From assembly GCA_011525845.1 (NCBI GenBank), contig WYBP01000017.1, positions 186,001 to 250,000 of the forward strand: a stretch of DNA of 64,000 nucleotides, read 5' to 3'. This DNA is from Gemmatimonadaceae bacterium (GTDB lineage: Bacteria > Gemmatimonadota > Gemmatimonadetes > Gemmatimonadales > Gemmatimonadaceae). Shown piece after piece: positions 36,231 through 44,598 of the stretch. Position 1 is the first letter of the stretch; the number at the start of each line of letters is the position of its first letter. The notes under the pieces were generated by a model. That model was not told where the DNA came from. It saw nothing but the letters and a program-made list of their open reading frames with translations, and did no database searches. The translations under genes were made by a program, and so were the position numbers.

Positions 36231-36233
36231 GTC

Positions 36234-37211
36234 CTAGTGGTGCGCCTCACGGATCTGCCCGATGAACACCGACGAGAGCAGCGTGAAGATGAACGCCTGG
36301 AGGAACGCGACGAAGATCTCCAGCACCATGATCAGCACCGCCATCGTGATCGGCGCGAGCGCGACCAGGCTGGAGAAGGTCAGCACCGTGCCCGCGAAGC
36401 CGAAGAAGAGCCCGACGAACGCCAGCACGACGATGTGCCCCGCCGTCATGTTCGCGAAGAGACGGATCGCGAGCGCGAACGGCTTGGTCAGCTTCCCGAT
36501 CATCTCGACCGGGCTCATGATCAGGAACATCAGTGGCCGCATCACCACCGGCAGGTCGTTGTTCCAGTAGAAGAGCGTGTTCAGGTAGCCCCAGCCGTTC
36601 GCGCGAATGCCCGCGACCTCGACCGTCACGAAGGTCAGGAAGGCCAGCGTGGCGGTCACCGAGATGTTCCCCGTCGCCGTGGAGCCGAAGGGCACCAGGC
36701 CGAGCAGGTTGAGCGTCAGGATGAAGAAGAAGACCGTCAGCAGGTACGGGACGAACTTCTCGCCATGGTGGCCGACGTTCGGCAGGATGACCTCGTTCCG
36801 GATGTAGAGGATCATCGCCTCGGCCACGTTCGGGCCGCCCTTCGGCGCCTGGCCGGACCGCGTCGCGCGCGCATGGCGGCGCGCCGAGACCGTGAGGAGG
36901 GTGAAAAGCAGGATCGCGCCGATGAAGAGGAAGACCACGTGCTTCGTCGGCGAGAGGTCGAGCGTCACCGGCCCGATGTGCACCGGCTCGAAGTGCGGGA
37001 GCGTGATCTCCTTGAAGAACGGCGGGAGGATCCACGGCACTTCCATGTGGTTCCCGTCCGTGATGTGCGGCGTGATGATGTCCACCTTCTCGGCCTGCGC
37101 GGTCTCGGCAGCGGCCGCGGACGCCGGCGCCTCGGCGTGCTCCTGCGCGCGCAGCGGCGCGGCGGCAAGGAGGACGGCGGCCAGCAGGGAAGCGAACGGT
37201 CCGATCTTCAT
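36234..37211 (-). CDS. atpB: ATP synthase Fo subunit a
   Basis: 325 residues from ATG 37211. About six helices; the essential Arg is in KPFALAIRLFANMTAGHIV. The N-terminus has a signal-peptide-like stretch (MKIGPFASLLAAVLLAAAPLRA) and about 60 periplasmic residues before the first core helix, longer than in E. coli. Proton channel next to the c-ring. Overlaps the upstream AtpI-like gene by 4 nt. Confidence 0.95.
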   Translation of the reverse strand: MKIGPFASLLAAVLLAAAPLRAQEHAEAPASAAAAETAQAEKVDIITPHITDGNHMEVPWILPPFFKEITLPHFEPVHIGPVTLDLSPTKHVVFLFIGAILLFTLLTVSARRHARATRSGQAPKGGPNVAEAMILYIRNEVILPNVGHHGEKFVPYLLTVFFFILTLNLLGLVPFGSTATGNISVTATLAFLTFVTVEVAGIRANGWGYLNTLFYWNNDLPVVMRPLMFLIMSPVEMIGKLTKPFALAIRLFANMTAGHIVVLAFVGLFFGFAGTVLTFSSLVALAPITMAVLIMVLEIFVAFLQAFIFTLLSSVFIGQIREAHH

Positions 37212-37555
37212 GATCTCAGGAAGAGAGGCTCGACGAGCATCGTGACGAAGAGGAATCCGGCGAGGCTCACCAGCGCCGGCCCGGAGGCCAGCCCCAGCGC
37301 CTGCACCCCGACGAACGCGTACACCAGCAGGACCGCGAGCCGCAGCAGCGAGCCGAGTCCCCATCCGGCGATCGGGTTCGTGGCCACGAAGGGCCGCGCC
37401 ACCGCGAACGCCACCAACTGCACCCCGAACGCGATCACCGCGCTCGTCCAGACCGCCCGCGCCAGCTCCGCGCCCGGGCGCAGGACCGTGATCCCCAGCG
37501 CGCCGCCGAAGATGATCGCGGCGGCCACCGCTCCGAAGACCAGTCCCTTCTTCAT
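37208..37555 (-). CDS. AtpI/Fo-associated small membrane protein
   Basis: 115 residues, about four helices (MKKGLVFGAVAAAIIFGGALGI; LARAVWTSAVIAFGVQLVAF; GSLLRLAVLLVYAFVGV; ALVSLAGFLFVTMLVEPLF). Placed between atpZ and atpB with 4-nt overlaps on both sides, the usual site for ATP synthase subunit I. Sequence similarity is not strong by eye, so assignment rests on position and topology. Confidence 0.7.
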   Translation of the reverse strand: MKKGLVFGAVAAAIIFGGALGITVLRPGAELARAVWTSAVIAFGVQLVAFAVARPFVATNPIAGWGLGSLLRLAVLLVYAFVGVQALGLASGPALVSLAGFLFVTMLVEPLFLRS

Positions 37556-37833
37556 CGCCCCCTGCCCTCGCGCTCGCTCTCGCGAGCCTGTTCCTCGTCC
37601 CGCCGCTGGTCCGCCATCAGGCTCCGGTACATCGAGTAGAAGGCCGCGCCAGCGCCGACGAAGACGCCGAGGTAGAGGAAGAGGGGTTCGGTGCCGAACC
37701 GCCCGTCCAGCCACTGCCCGACGAAGAGGAAGAAGACGATCGAGATGGCGAACTGCAGCCCCAGGCCGGCGTACCGCCCGGCCGCACCCAGGGACGACGC
37801 CGAACCAGGTTTCCGGAGCGGATCGTCTGCCAT
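37552..37833 (-). CDS. atpZ: AtpZ/AtpI family protein
   Basis: 93 residues, two helices with the AGLGLQFAISIVFFLFVGQWLDGRFG segment (conserved Gly and WLD) of the AtpZ family, which assists c-ring assembly and Mg2+/Ca2+ handling. ATG 37833 chosen because the sequence upstream in frame (MFSLCTEACAFF) belongs to the promoter region. First gene of the atp operon. Confidence 0.8.
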   Translation of the reverse strand: MADDPLRKPGSASSLGAAGRYAGLGLQFAISIVFFLFVGQWLDGRFGTEPLFLYLGVFVGAGAAFYSMYRSLMADQRRDEEQARESEREGRGR

Positions 37834-37844
37834 TTCAGGAGCGA

Positions 37845-37873
37845 AAACTAGGAGCTTGTGAAAAAAAGCGCAA
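37845..37873 (-). promoter_or_regulatory. Sigma-70-like promoter of the atp operon
   Basis: On the minus strand TTGCGC (37873-37868), 17-nt spacer, TAGTTT (37850-37845). The predicted start would be only about 5 nt upstream of the atpZ ATG, so the transcript is nearly leaderless. The spacer holds a T7 tract, and an inverted repeat AGCTTGTG/GCGCAAGCT overlaps the -35 box. Confidence 0.5.
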
Positions 37874-38012
37874 GCTTCCGTACAGAGGGAGAACACGCGT
37901 CGCCGGGCCCCGCGTTCACCGTCGCCCCTCCGTCGCGGCAGCTACATTCCGAGGAGCCCGGCGCCGCCCCATCGTCGACGCCGCACCCCACGCCTGACCC
38001 CAGGGACCTCCC

Positions 38013-38828
38013 ATGCTCCTGTCCTCGCTCCGGCACGCCCGGTCGCCCCGCATCGCCCGCGCGATCCTCGCGGGCGCCGTCGCCGTCTCCCTCGGCGCCT
38101 GCGTCCGCCCCGCCATGCAGGCGGAGCCCGCCCCGCTCGCGAGCGACCGCCCCAGCTTCTCCACGGGCACCTCGATCGCCGAGGTCGGGCACCCGCTGCT
38201 CGAGATCGGGACCACCTACGCGCGGACCGATGGCGCGAACGTCCTCGTGATCGGGGAGCCCACGCTGCGGGTGGGGCTCTCCCCCCGGATCGAGCTCCGG
38301 CTCACCGCCCCGAACTACCTCATGGTCCGGCCGGATGCGATCCGCGCGGATGGGCTCGGGGACGCGGGCATCGCCGCCAAGGTGACGCTCCTGGCGATCC
38401 CGGACGGGGCGTCCCGGATCCACCCGCACCTCTCGCTCCTGGCCGGCACGAGCCTCCCCACCGGCTCCGAGACCTTCGGCAGCGACCGCGCCCTCCCCTC
38501 GGCCTCCCTCATCGCCGGCTGGGCGCTCTCCGACCGGGTGGGGCTCGGCGCAAACCTGATCTGGGGCCAGGCGGACGTGGGCGGGGGTACCGCGGACACC
38601 TACGCCGCGGTCGCGGGGCTCAGCGTCTCCCACACCGACCGGTTCGGGAGCTTCACCGAGCTCTACTCCACCCGCGGCCCCTCGGCCGACTGGGACCCCG
38701 CCTCGCTGCAGTACGGGGTCACCTACCTGCTGCGGCCCTCGCTCCAGCTGGACGGGCATGCAGGCGTTCGGCTGAAGGACACGAGCGAGGGGTACTTCCT
38801 CGGCTTCGGGCTCACCCGCCGCTTCTGA
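38013..38828 (+). CDS. Outer-membrane beta-barrel protein, transporter-like
   Basis: 271 residues. Signal peptide ending LGAC (lipoprotein-like Cys29 or signal peptidase I site), then a barrel with repeated short beta strands and ending GFGLTRRF (terminal Phe, as in outer-membrane barrels). Resembles the PF13557 barrels seen with aromatic catabolism and metal handling. Function unknown. Ends 6 bp before a weak GC hairpin (38851-38867). Confidence 0.65.
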   Translation: MLLSSLRHARSPRIARAILAGAVAVSLGACVRPAMQAEPAPLASDRPSFSTGTSIAEVGHPLLEIGTTYARTDGANVLVIGEPTLRVGLSPRIELRLTAPNYLMVRPDAIRADGLGDAGIAAKVTLLAIPDGASRIHPHLSLLAGTSLPTGSETFGSDRALPSASLIAGWALSDRVGLGANLIWGQADVGGGTADTYAAVAGLSVSHTDRFGSFTELYSTRGPSADWDPASLQYGVTYLLRPSLQLDGHAGVRLKDTSEGYFLGFGLTRRF

Positions 38829-38970
38829 GGGGTGGGTCGCGGGGCCCTTCCGGCGGCTGATCCGCCGAACAGTTGCCGAAGAGCGGTGCCGGTCGTCTTC
38901 CGGGTTGTCCTCAGATTCGTGACCCCTGAGGAAGTCCGTATCACGATTTGACTTAGCCGTGACAAGTCGT

Positions 38971-38999
38971 TTGACGGATCGTCTGGGTGTTGATAAGTT
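38971..38999 (+). promoter_or_regulatory. Sigma-70-like promoter of the BsuPI gene
   Basis: TTGACG (38971-38976), 17-nt spacer, TAAGTT (38994-38999), giving a leader of about 65 nt to the ATG at 39071. It is the best consensus match seen in the window, in a locally AT-richer stretch. Confidence 0.6.
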
Positions 39000-39070
39000 A
39001 GTTCTGTGAGAATCGGCTCCATGCGCGATGCGCGCGCGGGAAGACCATCTCGCCACCCGGTGATCGTCCG

Positions 39071-39541
39071 ATGAACGGAAAGGTTCCTCTCACACTGCTG
39101 TGTTTCTCGGCGCTCGCATTCGCATGCGGCCCGCGTTCACGCAGCGAGGGGACCACGGCGGCCGGCGACACGCGGCGCGCGACTGCGCCGGCGAACTCCA
39201 ACTCCCCGCTCGCCCCGGCACTCGACGTCACCGTGAACGAGCGCGTGCGCTTCTCGTTCAACGTGACCAACGCGTCGAAGAAGAAGCTCGAGGTGAACTT
39301 CCCCGACGGGCAGACGCACGAGGTGATCGTGCTCGACACGCTCGGCCGCGAGGTGTGGCGCTGGAGCGAGGGGCGGCTCTTCACGCAGGCGATGCAGAAC
39401 AAGGTGCTGCGCACGAGCGACCGCCTCGAGTACAACGAGGTCTGGCGCGATCCGGCCCCCGGCACCTACGTCGCGGTGGCGCGCCTCGCGAGCGAGAACT
39501 ACCCGGTGGAGCAGCGCGTGGAGTTCACGGTTCGGAGATAG
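39071..39541 (+). CDS. BsuPI-related secreted/lipoprotein protein
   Basis: 156 residues. Signal peptide ending LAFACG (lipobox AFAC, Cys19). The mature domain of about 110 residues has RVRFSFNVTNASKKKLEVNFPDGQTHEVIV and RVWRWSEGRLFTQAMQ-type strands of the BsuPI intracellular proteinase inhibitor family (PF12690), here exported. Role unknown. Followed by a classical terminator inside heptad element E. Confidence 0.8.
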   Translation: MNGKVPLTLLCFSALAFACGPRSRSEGTTAAGDTRRATAPANSNSPLAPALDVTVNERVRFSFNVTNASKKKLEVNFPDGQTHEVIVLDTLGREVWRWSEGRLFTQAMQNKVLRTSDRLEYNEVWRDPAPGTYVAVARLASENYPVEQRVEFTVRR

Positions 39542-39545
39542 GGAC

Positions 39546-39654
39546 GAGGTGGGAGGTGTGAGGTGTGAGGGGGCGGCCGAGGGATCGGTCGCCTTTTTCG
39601 TTTCGTCGCCGCGCGGGTCCTTACACCTCCCACCTCCCTCCTCCCACCTCCCGA
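39546..39654. repeat. Heptad repeat element E, inverted pair around a terminator
   Basis: GTGGGAG, GTGTGAG, GTGTGAG at 39549-39569 starting 7 nt after the stop, then the 39572-39598 terminator, then CTTACAC, CTCCCAC, CTCCCTC, CTCCCAC, CTCCCGA at 39620-39654. The outer arms can pair around the terminator hairpin. Confidence 0.9.
39572..39598 (+). terminator. Rho-independent terminator after the BsuPI gene
   Basis: Nine-bp stem GGCGGCCGA / TCGGTCGCC (one G-U pair) with loop GGGA and a following T5 tract, then CGTTT. Located 30 nt after the stop at 39541. Confidence 0.85.
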
Positions 39655-39695
39655 TCGCCGTTCGAACGTTATCTTCCCGAGCGCCGTATCCCTCC

Positions 39696-40724
39696 GTGCC
39701 CTCATCCACCCTCGGCCTTCCCGACGTGACCCCAACGCCAGCCGGCGACCTCGAGCTCCTCGCCCAACTCGCGCAGGCCCGCGGCGACATCGCGAAGCAG
39801 ATAAGCCGCCGCATCGTCGGTCAGCACCAGGTGGTGGACAACATGATCTCGGCCATCCTCGGCGGCGGCCACGTGCTGCTCGTCGGCGTGCCGGGGCTCG
39901 CGAAGACCCTCCTCATCCAGACCATCGCGCAGGCGCTCGACCTCGAGTTCTCGCGCGTGCAGTTCACGCCCGACCTGATGCCGAGCGACATCACCGGCAC
40001 CGAGCTGCTCGAGGAGGACCATGGCACCGGGAAGCGCGCCTTCACCTTCGCGCGCGGCCCGGTGTTCGGGAACATCGTCCTCGCCGACGAGATCAACCGC
40101 GCGCCGCCGAAGACGCAGGCCGCACTGCTCCAGGCCATGCAGGAGCACTCGGTGACCGTCTCGGGGAAGACCTACGCGCTCCCCGAGCCCTTCTTCGTGC
40201 TCGCCACGCAGAACCCCATCGAGCAGGAGGGCACCTACCACCTCCCCGAGGCGCAGCTCGACCGCTTCATGTACGAGCTCCGGATCGGGTACCCGACCGT
40301 GGCCGAGGAGGAGGAGATCGTCTCGAGCACCACCGGCGTGCAGGACCACACCGTGAAGCCCGTGCTCCCGGCGGACACGCTGCGGGAGATGATGCGGCTC
40401 GTGCGGCGGCTCCCCGCCCCGCCCGAGCTCGTGAGCTACGCCGTGAGCCTCGCGCGCGCCACGCGTCCCGACGAGCCGGGCGCCTCGGCGATGGTGAAGA
40501 AGTACATCAGCTTCGGCGCCGGCCCGCGCGCGGGGCAGTACCTCGTGCTCGGCGCCAAGGCGCGCGCGGCGATGGATGGCCGCACGGTGCCGGATCTCGA
40601 GGATGTGGATGCGGTCGCGTTCAGCGTGCTGCGCCACCGCGTGGTGCTGAACTTCCAGGCGGAGGCGGAGGGGATGGGGATCGAGAAGATCCTCGCGCTC
40701 GGGGGGCGGGCCAAGGGGAAGTAG
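39696..40724 (+). CDS. MoxR-family AAA+ ATPase
   Basis: 342 residues from GTG 39696 (a GTG at 39726 is an alternative). Walker A GVPGLAKTLLIQT, Walker B IVLADEINRAPPKTQ, sensor 1 ATQNPIEQEGTY, sensor 2 LGAKARA. MoxR proteins act as chaperones for metal or cofactor insertion, normally next to DUF58 and von Willebrand-domain genes; none follow here, the next gene being a secreted DUF2911 protein. Role therefore unassigned. Confidence 0.92.
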   Translation: MPSSTLGLPDVTPTPAGDLELLAQLAQARGDIAKQISRRIVGQHQVVDNMISAILGGGHVLLVGVPGLAKTLLIQTIAQALDLEFSRVQFTPDLMPSDITGTELLEEDHGTGKRAFTFARGPVFGNIVLADEINRAPPKTQAALLQAMQEHSVTVSGKTYALPEPFFVLATQNPIEQEGTYHLPEAQLDRFMYELRIGYPTVAEEEEIVSSTTGVQDHTVKPVLPADTLREMMRLVRRLPAPPELVSYAVSLARATRPDEPGASAMVKKYISFGAGPRAGQYLVLGAKARAAMDGRTVPDLEDVDAVAFSVLRHRVVLNFQAEAEGMGIEKILALGGRAKGK

Positions 40725-40800
40725 GCGCCGAGGACTGCGAAACTCTTTCCGGTCTCCACGCCTTGGTGAGGGCAGTCCCCTTCCAGCCTCCGGAGACCTG

Positions 40801-41352
40801 ATGTCCCGCCAGCCCCTCCTGCCGCACGCTGCGATCGCCCTCGCCGCGTGCCTTCTCTTCGCCCCCGGCGCCGCGGCGCAGGGCTACCCGTTCTCCCAGC
40901 GCGCGAGCGTCACGCAGAACGTCGCGTTCACGGAGATCACGGTCTCGTACGGCCGTCCCGTGGCGCGCGGCCGAGAGCTCTGGGGCAGGCTCGTCCCCTG
41001 GGACAGCGTCTGGCACCCCGGCGCCGACTCGGCGACAGTGATCCGGTTCAGCCGGGACGTGACCATCGAGGGGCGCGACCTGAAGGCCGGGGAGTACTCC
41101 CTCTGGCTGATTCCCAAGGAGCGCGGCGCCTGGACGCTGATCCTGAGCCGGGCGGCGCGTGTGTTCCACACCCCGTACCCCGGCGCCGAGCACGACGCCC
41201 TGCGGCTCGACATCGCGCCGGACAGCGCCTCGCACCTCGAGTCGATGTCGATCTACTTCCCCATGGTGCTGCGCGACGAGGCCGAGATGCGCGTGCAGTG
41301 GGGGACGCGGCTCGTGGCCGTCCGCCTCAAGGCGCCCTGGCGGCCTGCCTGA
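40801..41352 (+). CDS. DUF2911 secreted protein
   Basis: 183 residues. Signal peptide MSRQPLLPHAAIALAACLLFAPGAAAQ. Mature domain with SQRASVTQNVAFTEITVSYGRP, GELWGRLVPWDSVWHPGAD-like pattern and the KAGEYSLWLIPKE segment of DUF2911 (PF11138). Common in soil bacteria with predatory or copiotroph lifestyles; function unknown. Followed 37 bp later by a 9-bp GC hairpin (41390-41412). Confidence 0.82.
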   Translation: MSRQPLLPHAAIALAACLLFAPGAAAQGYPFSQRASVTQNVAFTEITVSYGRPVARGRELWGRLVPWDSVWHPGADSATVIRFSRDVTIEGRDLKAGEYSLWLIPKERGAWTLILSRAARVFHTPYPGAEHDALRLDIAPDSASHLESMSIYFPMVLRDEAEMRVQWGTRLVAVRLKAPWRPA

Positions 41353-41389
41353 TTGCCGCCGGTGCGCGGCCGGAGCTACTCTAGTCGTC

Positions 41390-41412
41390 CGCCCGGGGTG
41401 CGACCCCGGGCG
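41390..41412. terminator. GC hairpin between DUF2911 and the BTAD regulator
   Basis: Perfect 9-bp stem CGCCCGGGG / CCCCGGGCG with loop TGCGA, no T tract. Probably ends the DUF2911 transcript or attenuates entry into the regulator. Confidence 0.5.
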
Positions 41413-41475
41413 ATGACGGGGCGGTGACGTCGCCGACGGAACCTGGACGCGACGCGAGACGAGGATTCCTCCGGC

Positions 41476-44400
41476 GTGATACGGGTACGGGCGTTGGGCG
41501 ACGGGGTGGTGCAGCTCGGGCGCAAGCGGATCACGCTGGCGACCGAGGGCATCTTCGCACTGGCGTTCCATCTCGCCGTTCGTGCGGGGGAGCGGATCGG
41601 GCGCGACGAGCTCGTGGAGACCTTCTGGCCCGGGAGTGAGCCGACGAACGGCCGGCACGCGCTCCGGCAGATGATGTACCGGCTCCGGCAGAAGGGATTC
41701 GTCCTGGATGAGGAGTCGGGCGAGGAGCTCTACCTCGACCCTGCCCGGGTCGACTGCGACCTCTCGGCCGTGCTCGGCGAGGAGTGGCCCGAGACCGCCG
41801 ACGCCGCCGCCGTCGAGGCGGCCGGCCAGCCGACACCGACCTTCACCCGACACATCAGCGAGCGGTTCCAGGAGTGGAACGACGAACTGCGCGCGCGCGT
41901 CGAACGCCAGCATCGGCGCGCCGCGCTGCGCCAGATCGTGCGCGCCCGGCGCGAGGGGCGCTGGTCGGACCTCGAGGTGTGGGCGCGCCAAGTGCTCCGC
42001 TCGGATCCGCTGAACGAGGAGGCGACCCTGGCGCGCGCGGAGAGCGCGGCGATGGCCGGCTCGAAGGCGATGGCGCTCGAGATCCTGGACCAGTACATGG
42101 AGGAACTCGGCGACCGCGCAGCACAGATCGGATTGCCGGCGACGGTACTGCGGCGGCGGATCGCGGAGCGGAAGCCGGAGTGGCCGAACCGAGGGCCGCG
42201 TGAGGTGCCGCTCGTGGGGCGGGCGGAGCTGATGTCGAAGTTGACGGGGCTGGTGGATGCGGCGGGGAGGGGGGAAGGAAGTGCGGTTCTACTCTGGGGT
42301 GCTCCCGGTGTTGGAAAAAGCCGGATCGCTGACGAGGTGGTTTCATACGCGGCCCTCTCCGGTTTCCAGATTGCCTCGGTCGGAGCTTCGCGCTCAGCGC
42401 GCACCCTTCCTCTCGGAACGATGCTTTCCTTCGCCCCCGCACTTCTCGAGATGCCGGGCGCCGCAGGCTGCCATCCCTCTAGCCTCTCACTTCTTGAGCG
42501 AGCGCGGAACTACCAGCGCGAGCCGACCGCTCATGATCCACCACACGCCACTAGCGCAAGCGATACCTCCATCGCGCTGGCGCTGCTCGACCTGATCGAA
42601 TCTGTAAGCGCCGAACGGCGGCTACTACTTCACGTGGACGACCTGCACTACAGCGACTCGCGTTCTCGCGACTCGCTCGCCTTCCTCTTCGCGGAGTCAT
42701 CCGCATCGCGAGTCCTGTGGTTGACCACAAGTCGCGCGCGATTCGGTGCGGCTTCTGGGAGTCCGTCCGATCGCACCGCACTGATGGAGCGCTTAGTGCG
42801 CCCTCTAGAGGAAGACGCAGCTGTCGCGTTGGCTGAAGCGACGACAACGTCCTCTCAGCTCTCACTGTCTCCCGAAGAGACCCTCCAGATTGCTCGCGCA
42901 TCCGGAGGAAACCCGCTATTCGTACGCGAGCTCGCGATTCACTTCGCTCGCCGGCGCGCAGAAAGCCCTGTACCGCAGTCACTTGCGCAGCTAATGGAAG
43001 ATCGTCTCGCGAGACTCGACGCAGTCCAGACTCGCTTGCTTCGCCTCATCGCGCTACTGGGCGCGCATGCAACCATCCCGCGCATTCGCAACATCTCGAT
43101 GCTCCAAAGCGACGACATCGCTGTTGCGCTGGAGGTTCTTGAGCGAGAGGGAATGATTCGCATGAATGCGTCACACGTCATTACACTTCACGACTGCTGG
43201 CACACTGCAGTATTGGAAGGTACGAGTCCTGTCGCGCGCGCCGCGCTTAGCCTCGACTGTGCAGAGAGCCTAGCCACACACCCCGACAGTCTCGACGACG
43301 AGGTTCGTCGCTGCCGCGCAGCGGAGCTATACGAGGACGCGGGCGACCTGACGGCTTCTCACGCGCTGCTACTTCAGGCCGCCGACCAGCTGTCTGCTCG
43401 CGGACTCGACGCTAATGCGTGCGTCGTGCTTGAGCGCGCACTGAAGTCCGAACGCGACGCGACTCCACTCCTTCAGCATCGCATGAAGTACAGTCGGGCG
43501 CTCTTCAGCTGCGGCCGACTGTCGGAGTCACTGACAACGGCGTCAGAGACGCTGGAGAGATTCGGCCAGGCGCTTGAACGGGACCAAGGAACACGTGTTG
43601 CTCTATCGTGCCTGCAGCTGGACGCGCTTGCGAAGCTGCGTCAACAGCACAGGGACGCACTGAAATCGGTGGTGAACCTCGCCGCTGATCCGACGACACC
43701 CGTCGAAGCGAGACTACAAGCTTGCTTGACTGCGATCGCAGTCGCGTTCAACGACACATCATCAGAGGTCGAAGATGTGCTGTTCTCGATAGCCCATTCG
43801 ATTGAGCGCGCACCGCGACTTTCAGTCGCAGGGCAGCTCGTGCTACTCATTTACCACACGGAGCGCGGGGATCGAGCGAACGTGGACGCCACCGAGAGTC
43901 GACTCGCCGCACTTGAGTCTGAGCCGGTGTCAGACCAGTTGCGCTGCCGAACACTCAGATCACGCGCGCTTGCGCAGCGGTTCGCGGGAAATCGCATCCG
44001 CGCAGTTGAACTCGGCGAGCGCGCGTACGTGACTGCGATGCAGGGCGGACTTCTCGGAGATGCGACGTTCGCTGCGGAACACATGGTGTTCGCGGCGCTG
44101 GACGCATGTGATACGGATGCGGTCGAGTCCTGGTTGTTGCGCTGGGACTCTGCCAGCGTCACGTCCCGCTACTTCGAGCGTCGTCACGCGCGCACCCACG
44201 CTGAATGCCGAATTCTGATCGCGAAGGGTGATTTCGAGTCAGCGCTCGCGCAGTATGGCAATGAGGTCGCCGAGCTCACGTCCGATCCCATGGGGAAGCG
44301 GCGCGCCGTCGATCTCGCTGCGATCTCGCATTGTCTCGCAGCGCTTGGACGTAGGGACGAATGCTTGCGAGCGATCGACTCCGGCCTGCAAGTAGCGGAA

Positions 44401-44598
44401 GACAGTCGACCGTCGGGACAGGTTGACTACATGCTTGAAAGCATACTCTGCGCGCTTGCGCTGCTCGGTGAATCGCACCGAGCGACCGCTGTCGCTACTA
44501 GGTACCTGCAAAGACGACAACAAGAGTTCTCGTTTCCCATCCCACCCGCCTTCTCGACTCTCCAGCGTCAGCTAGTTGCTCTGCGCCATCACGGGTAG
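41476..44598 (+). CDS. BTAD/AAA/TPR signal-transducing transcription regulator, composition mosaic
   Basis: 1040 residues from GTG (AGGA ribosome-binding site about 10 nt upstream). Residues about 1-90 are an OmpR-like winged helix, with a DELVETFWPGSEPTNGRHALRQ-type strand; residues about 90-240 are a BTAD/TPR-like helical domain. A STAND-type ATPase has Walker A GAPGVGKSR at about 275-283 and Walker B LLLHVDDLHYSDS near 385. The rest (about 600-1040) is helical TPR-like. SARP/LuxR-MalT style regulators of this layout bind DNA and are controlled by a ligand or protein sensed by the TPR part. From about base 42280 the GC falls from the 77% of the upstream line to near 52% in some lines, with AT-rich codon choices, so the gene looks chimeric. 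Its last 27 bp overlap the convergent HD-GYP gene. Confidence 0.85.
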   Translation: MIRVRALGDGVVQLGRKRITLATEGIFALAFHLAVRAGERIGRDELVETFWPGSEPTNGRHALRQMMYRLRQKGFVLDEESGEELYLDPARVDCDLSAVLGEEWPETADAAAVEAAGQPTPTFTRHISERFQEWNDELRARVERQHRRAALRQIVRARREGRWSDLEVWARQVLRSDPLNEEATLARAESAAMAGSKAMALEILDQYMEELGDRAAQIGLPATVLRRRIAERKPEWPNRGPREVPLVGRAELMSKLTGLVDAAGRGEGSAVLLWGAPGVGKSRIADEVVSYAALSGFQIASVGASRSARTLPLGTMLSFAPALLEMPGAAGCHPSSLSLLERARNYQREPTAHDPPHATSASDTSIALALLDLIESVSAERRLLLHVDDLHYSDSRSRDSLAFLFAESSASRVLWLTTSRARFGAASGSPSDRTALMERLVRPLEEDAAVALAEATTTSSQLSLSPEETLQIARASGGNPLFVRELAIHFARRRAESPVPQSLAQLMEDRLARLDAVQTRLLRLIALLGAHATIPRIRNISMLQSDDIAVALEVLEREGMIRMNASHVITLHDCWHTAVLEGTSPVARAALSLDCAESLATHPDSLDDEVRRCRAAELYEDAGDLTASHALLLQAADQLSARGLDANACVVLERALKSERDATPLLQHRMKYSRALFSCGRLSESLTTASETLERFGQALERDQGTRVALSCLQLDALAKLRQQHRDALKSVVNLAADPTTPVEARLQACLTAIAVAFNDTSSEVEDVLFSIAHSIERAPRLSVAGQLVLLIYHTERGDRANVDATESRLAALESEPVSDQLRCRTLRSRALAQRFAGNRIRAVELGERAYVTAMQGGLLGDATFAAEHMVFAALDACDTDAVESWLLRWDSASVTSRYFERRHARTHAECRILIAKGDFESALAQYGNEVAELTSDPMGKRRAVDLAAISHCLAALGRRDECLRAIDSGLQVAEDSRPSGQVDYMLESILCALALLGESHRATAVATRYLQRRQQEFSFPIPPAFSTLQRQLVALRHHG

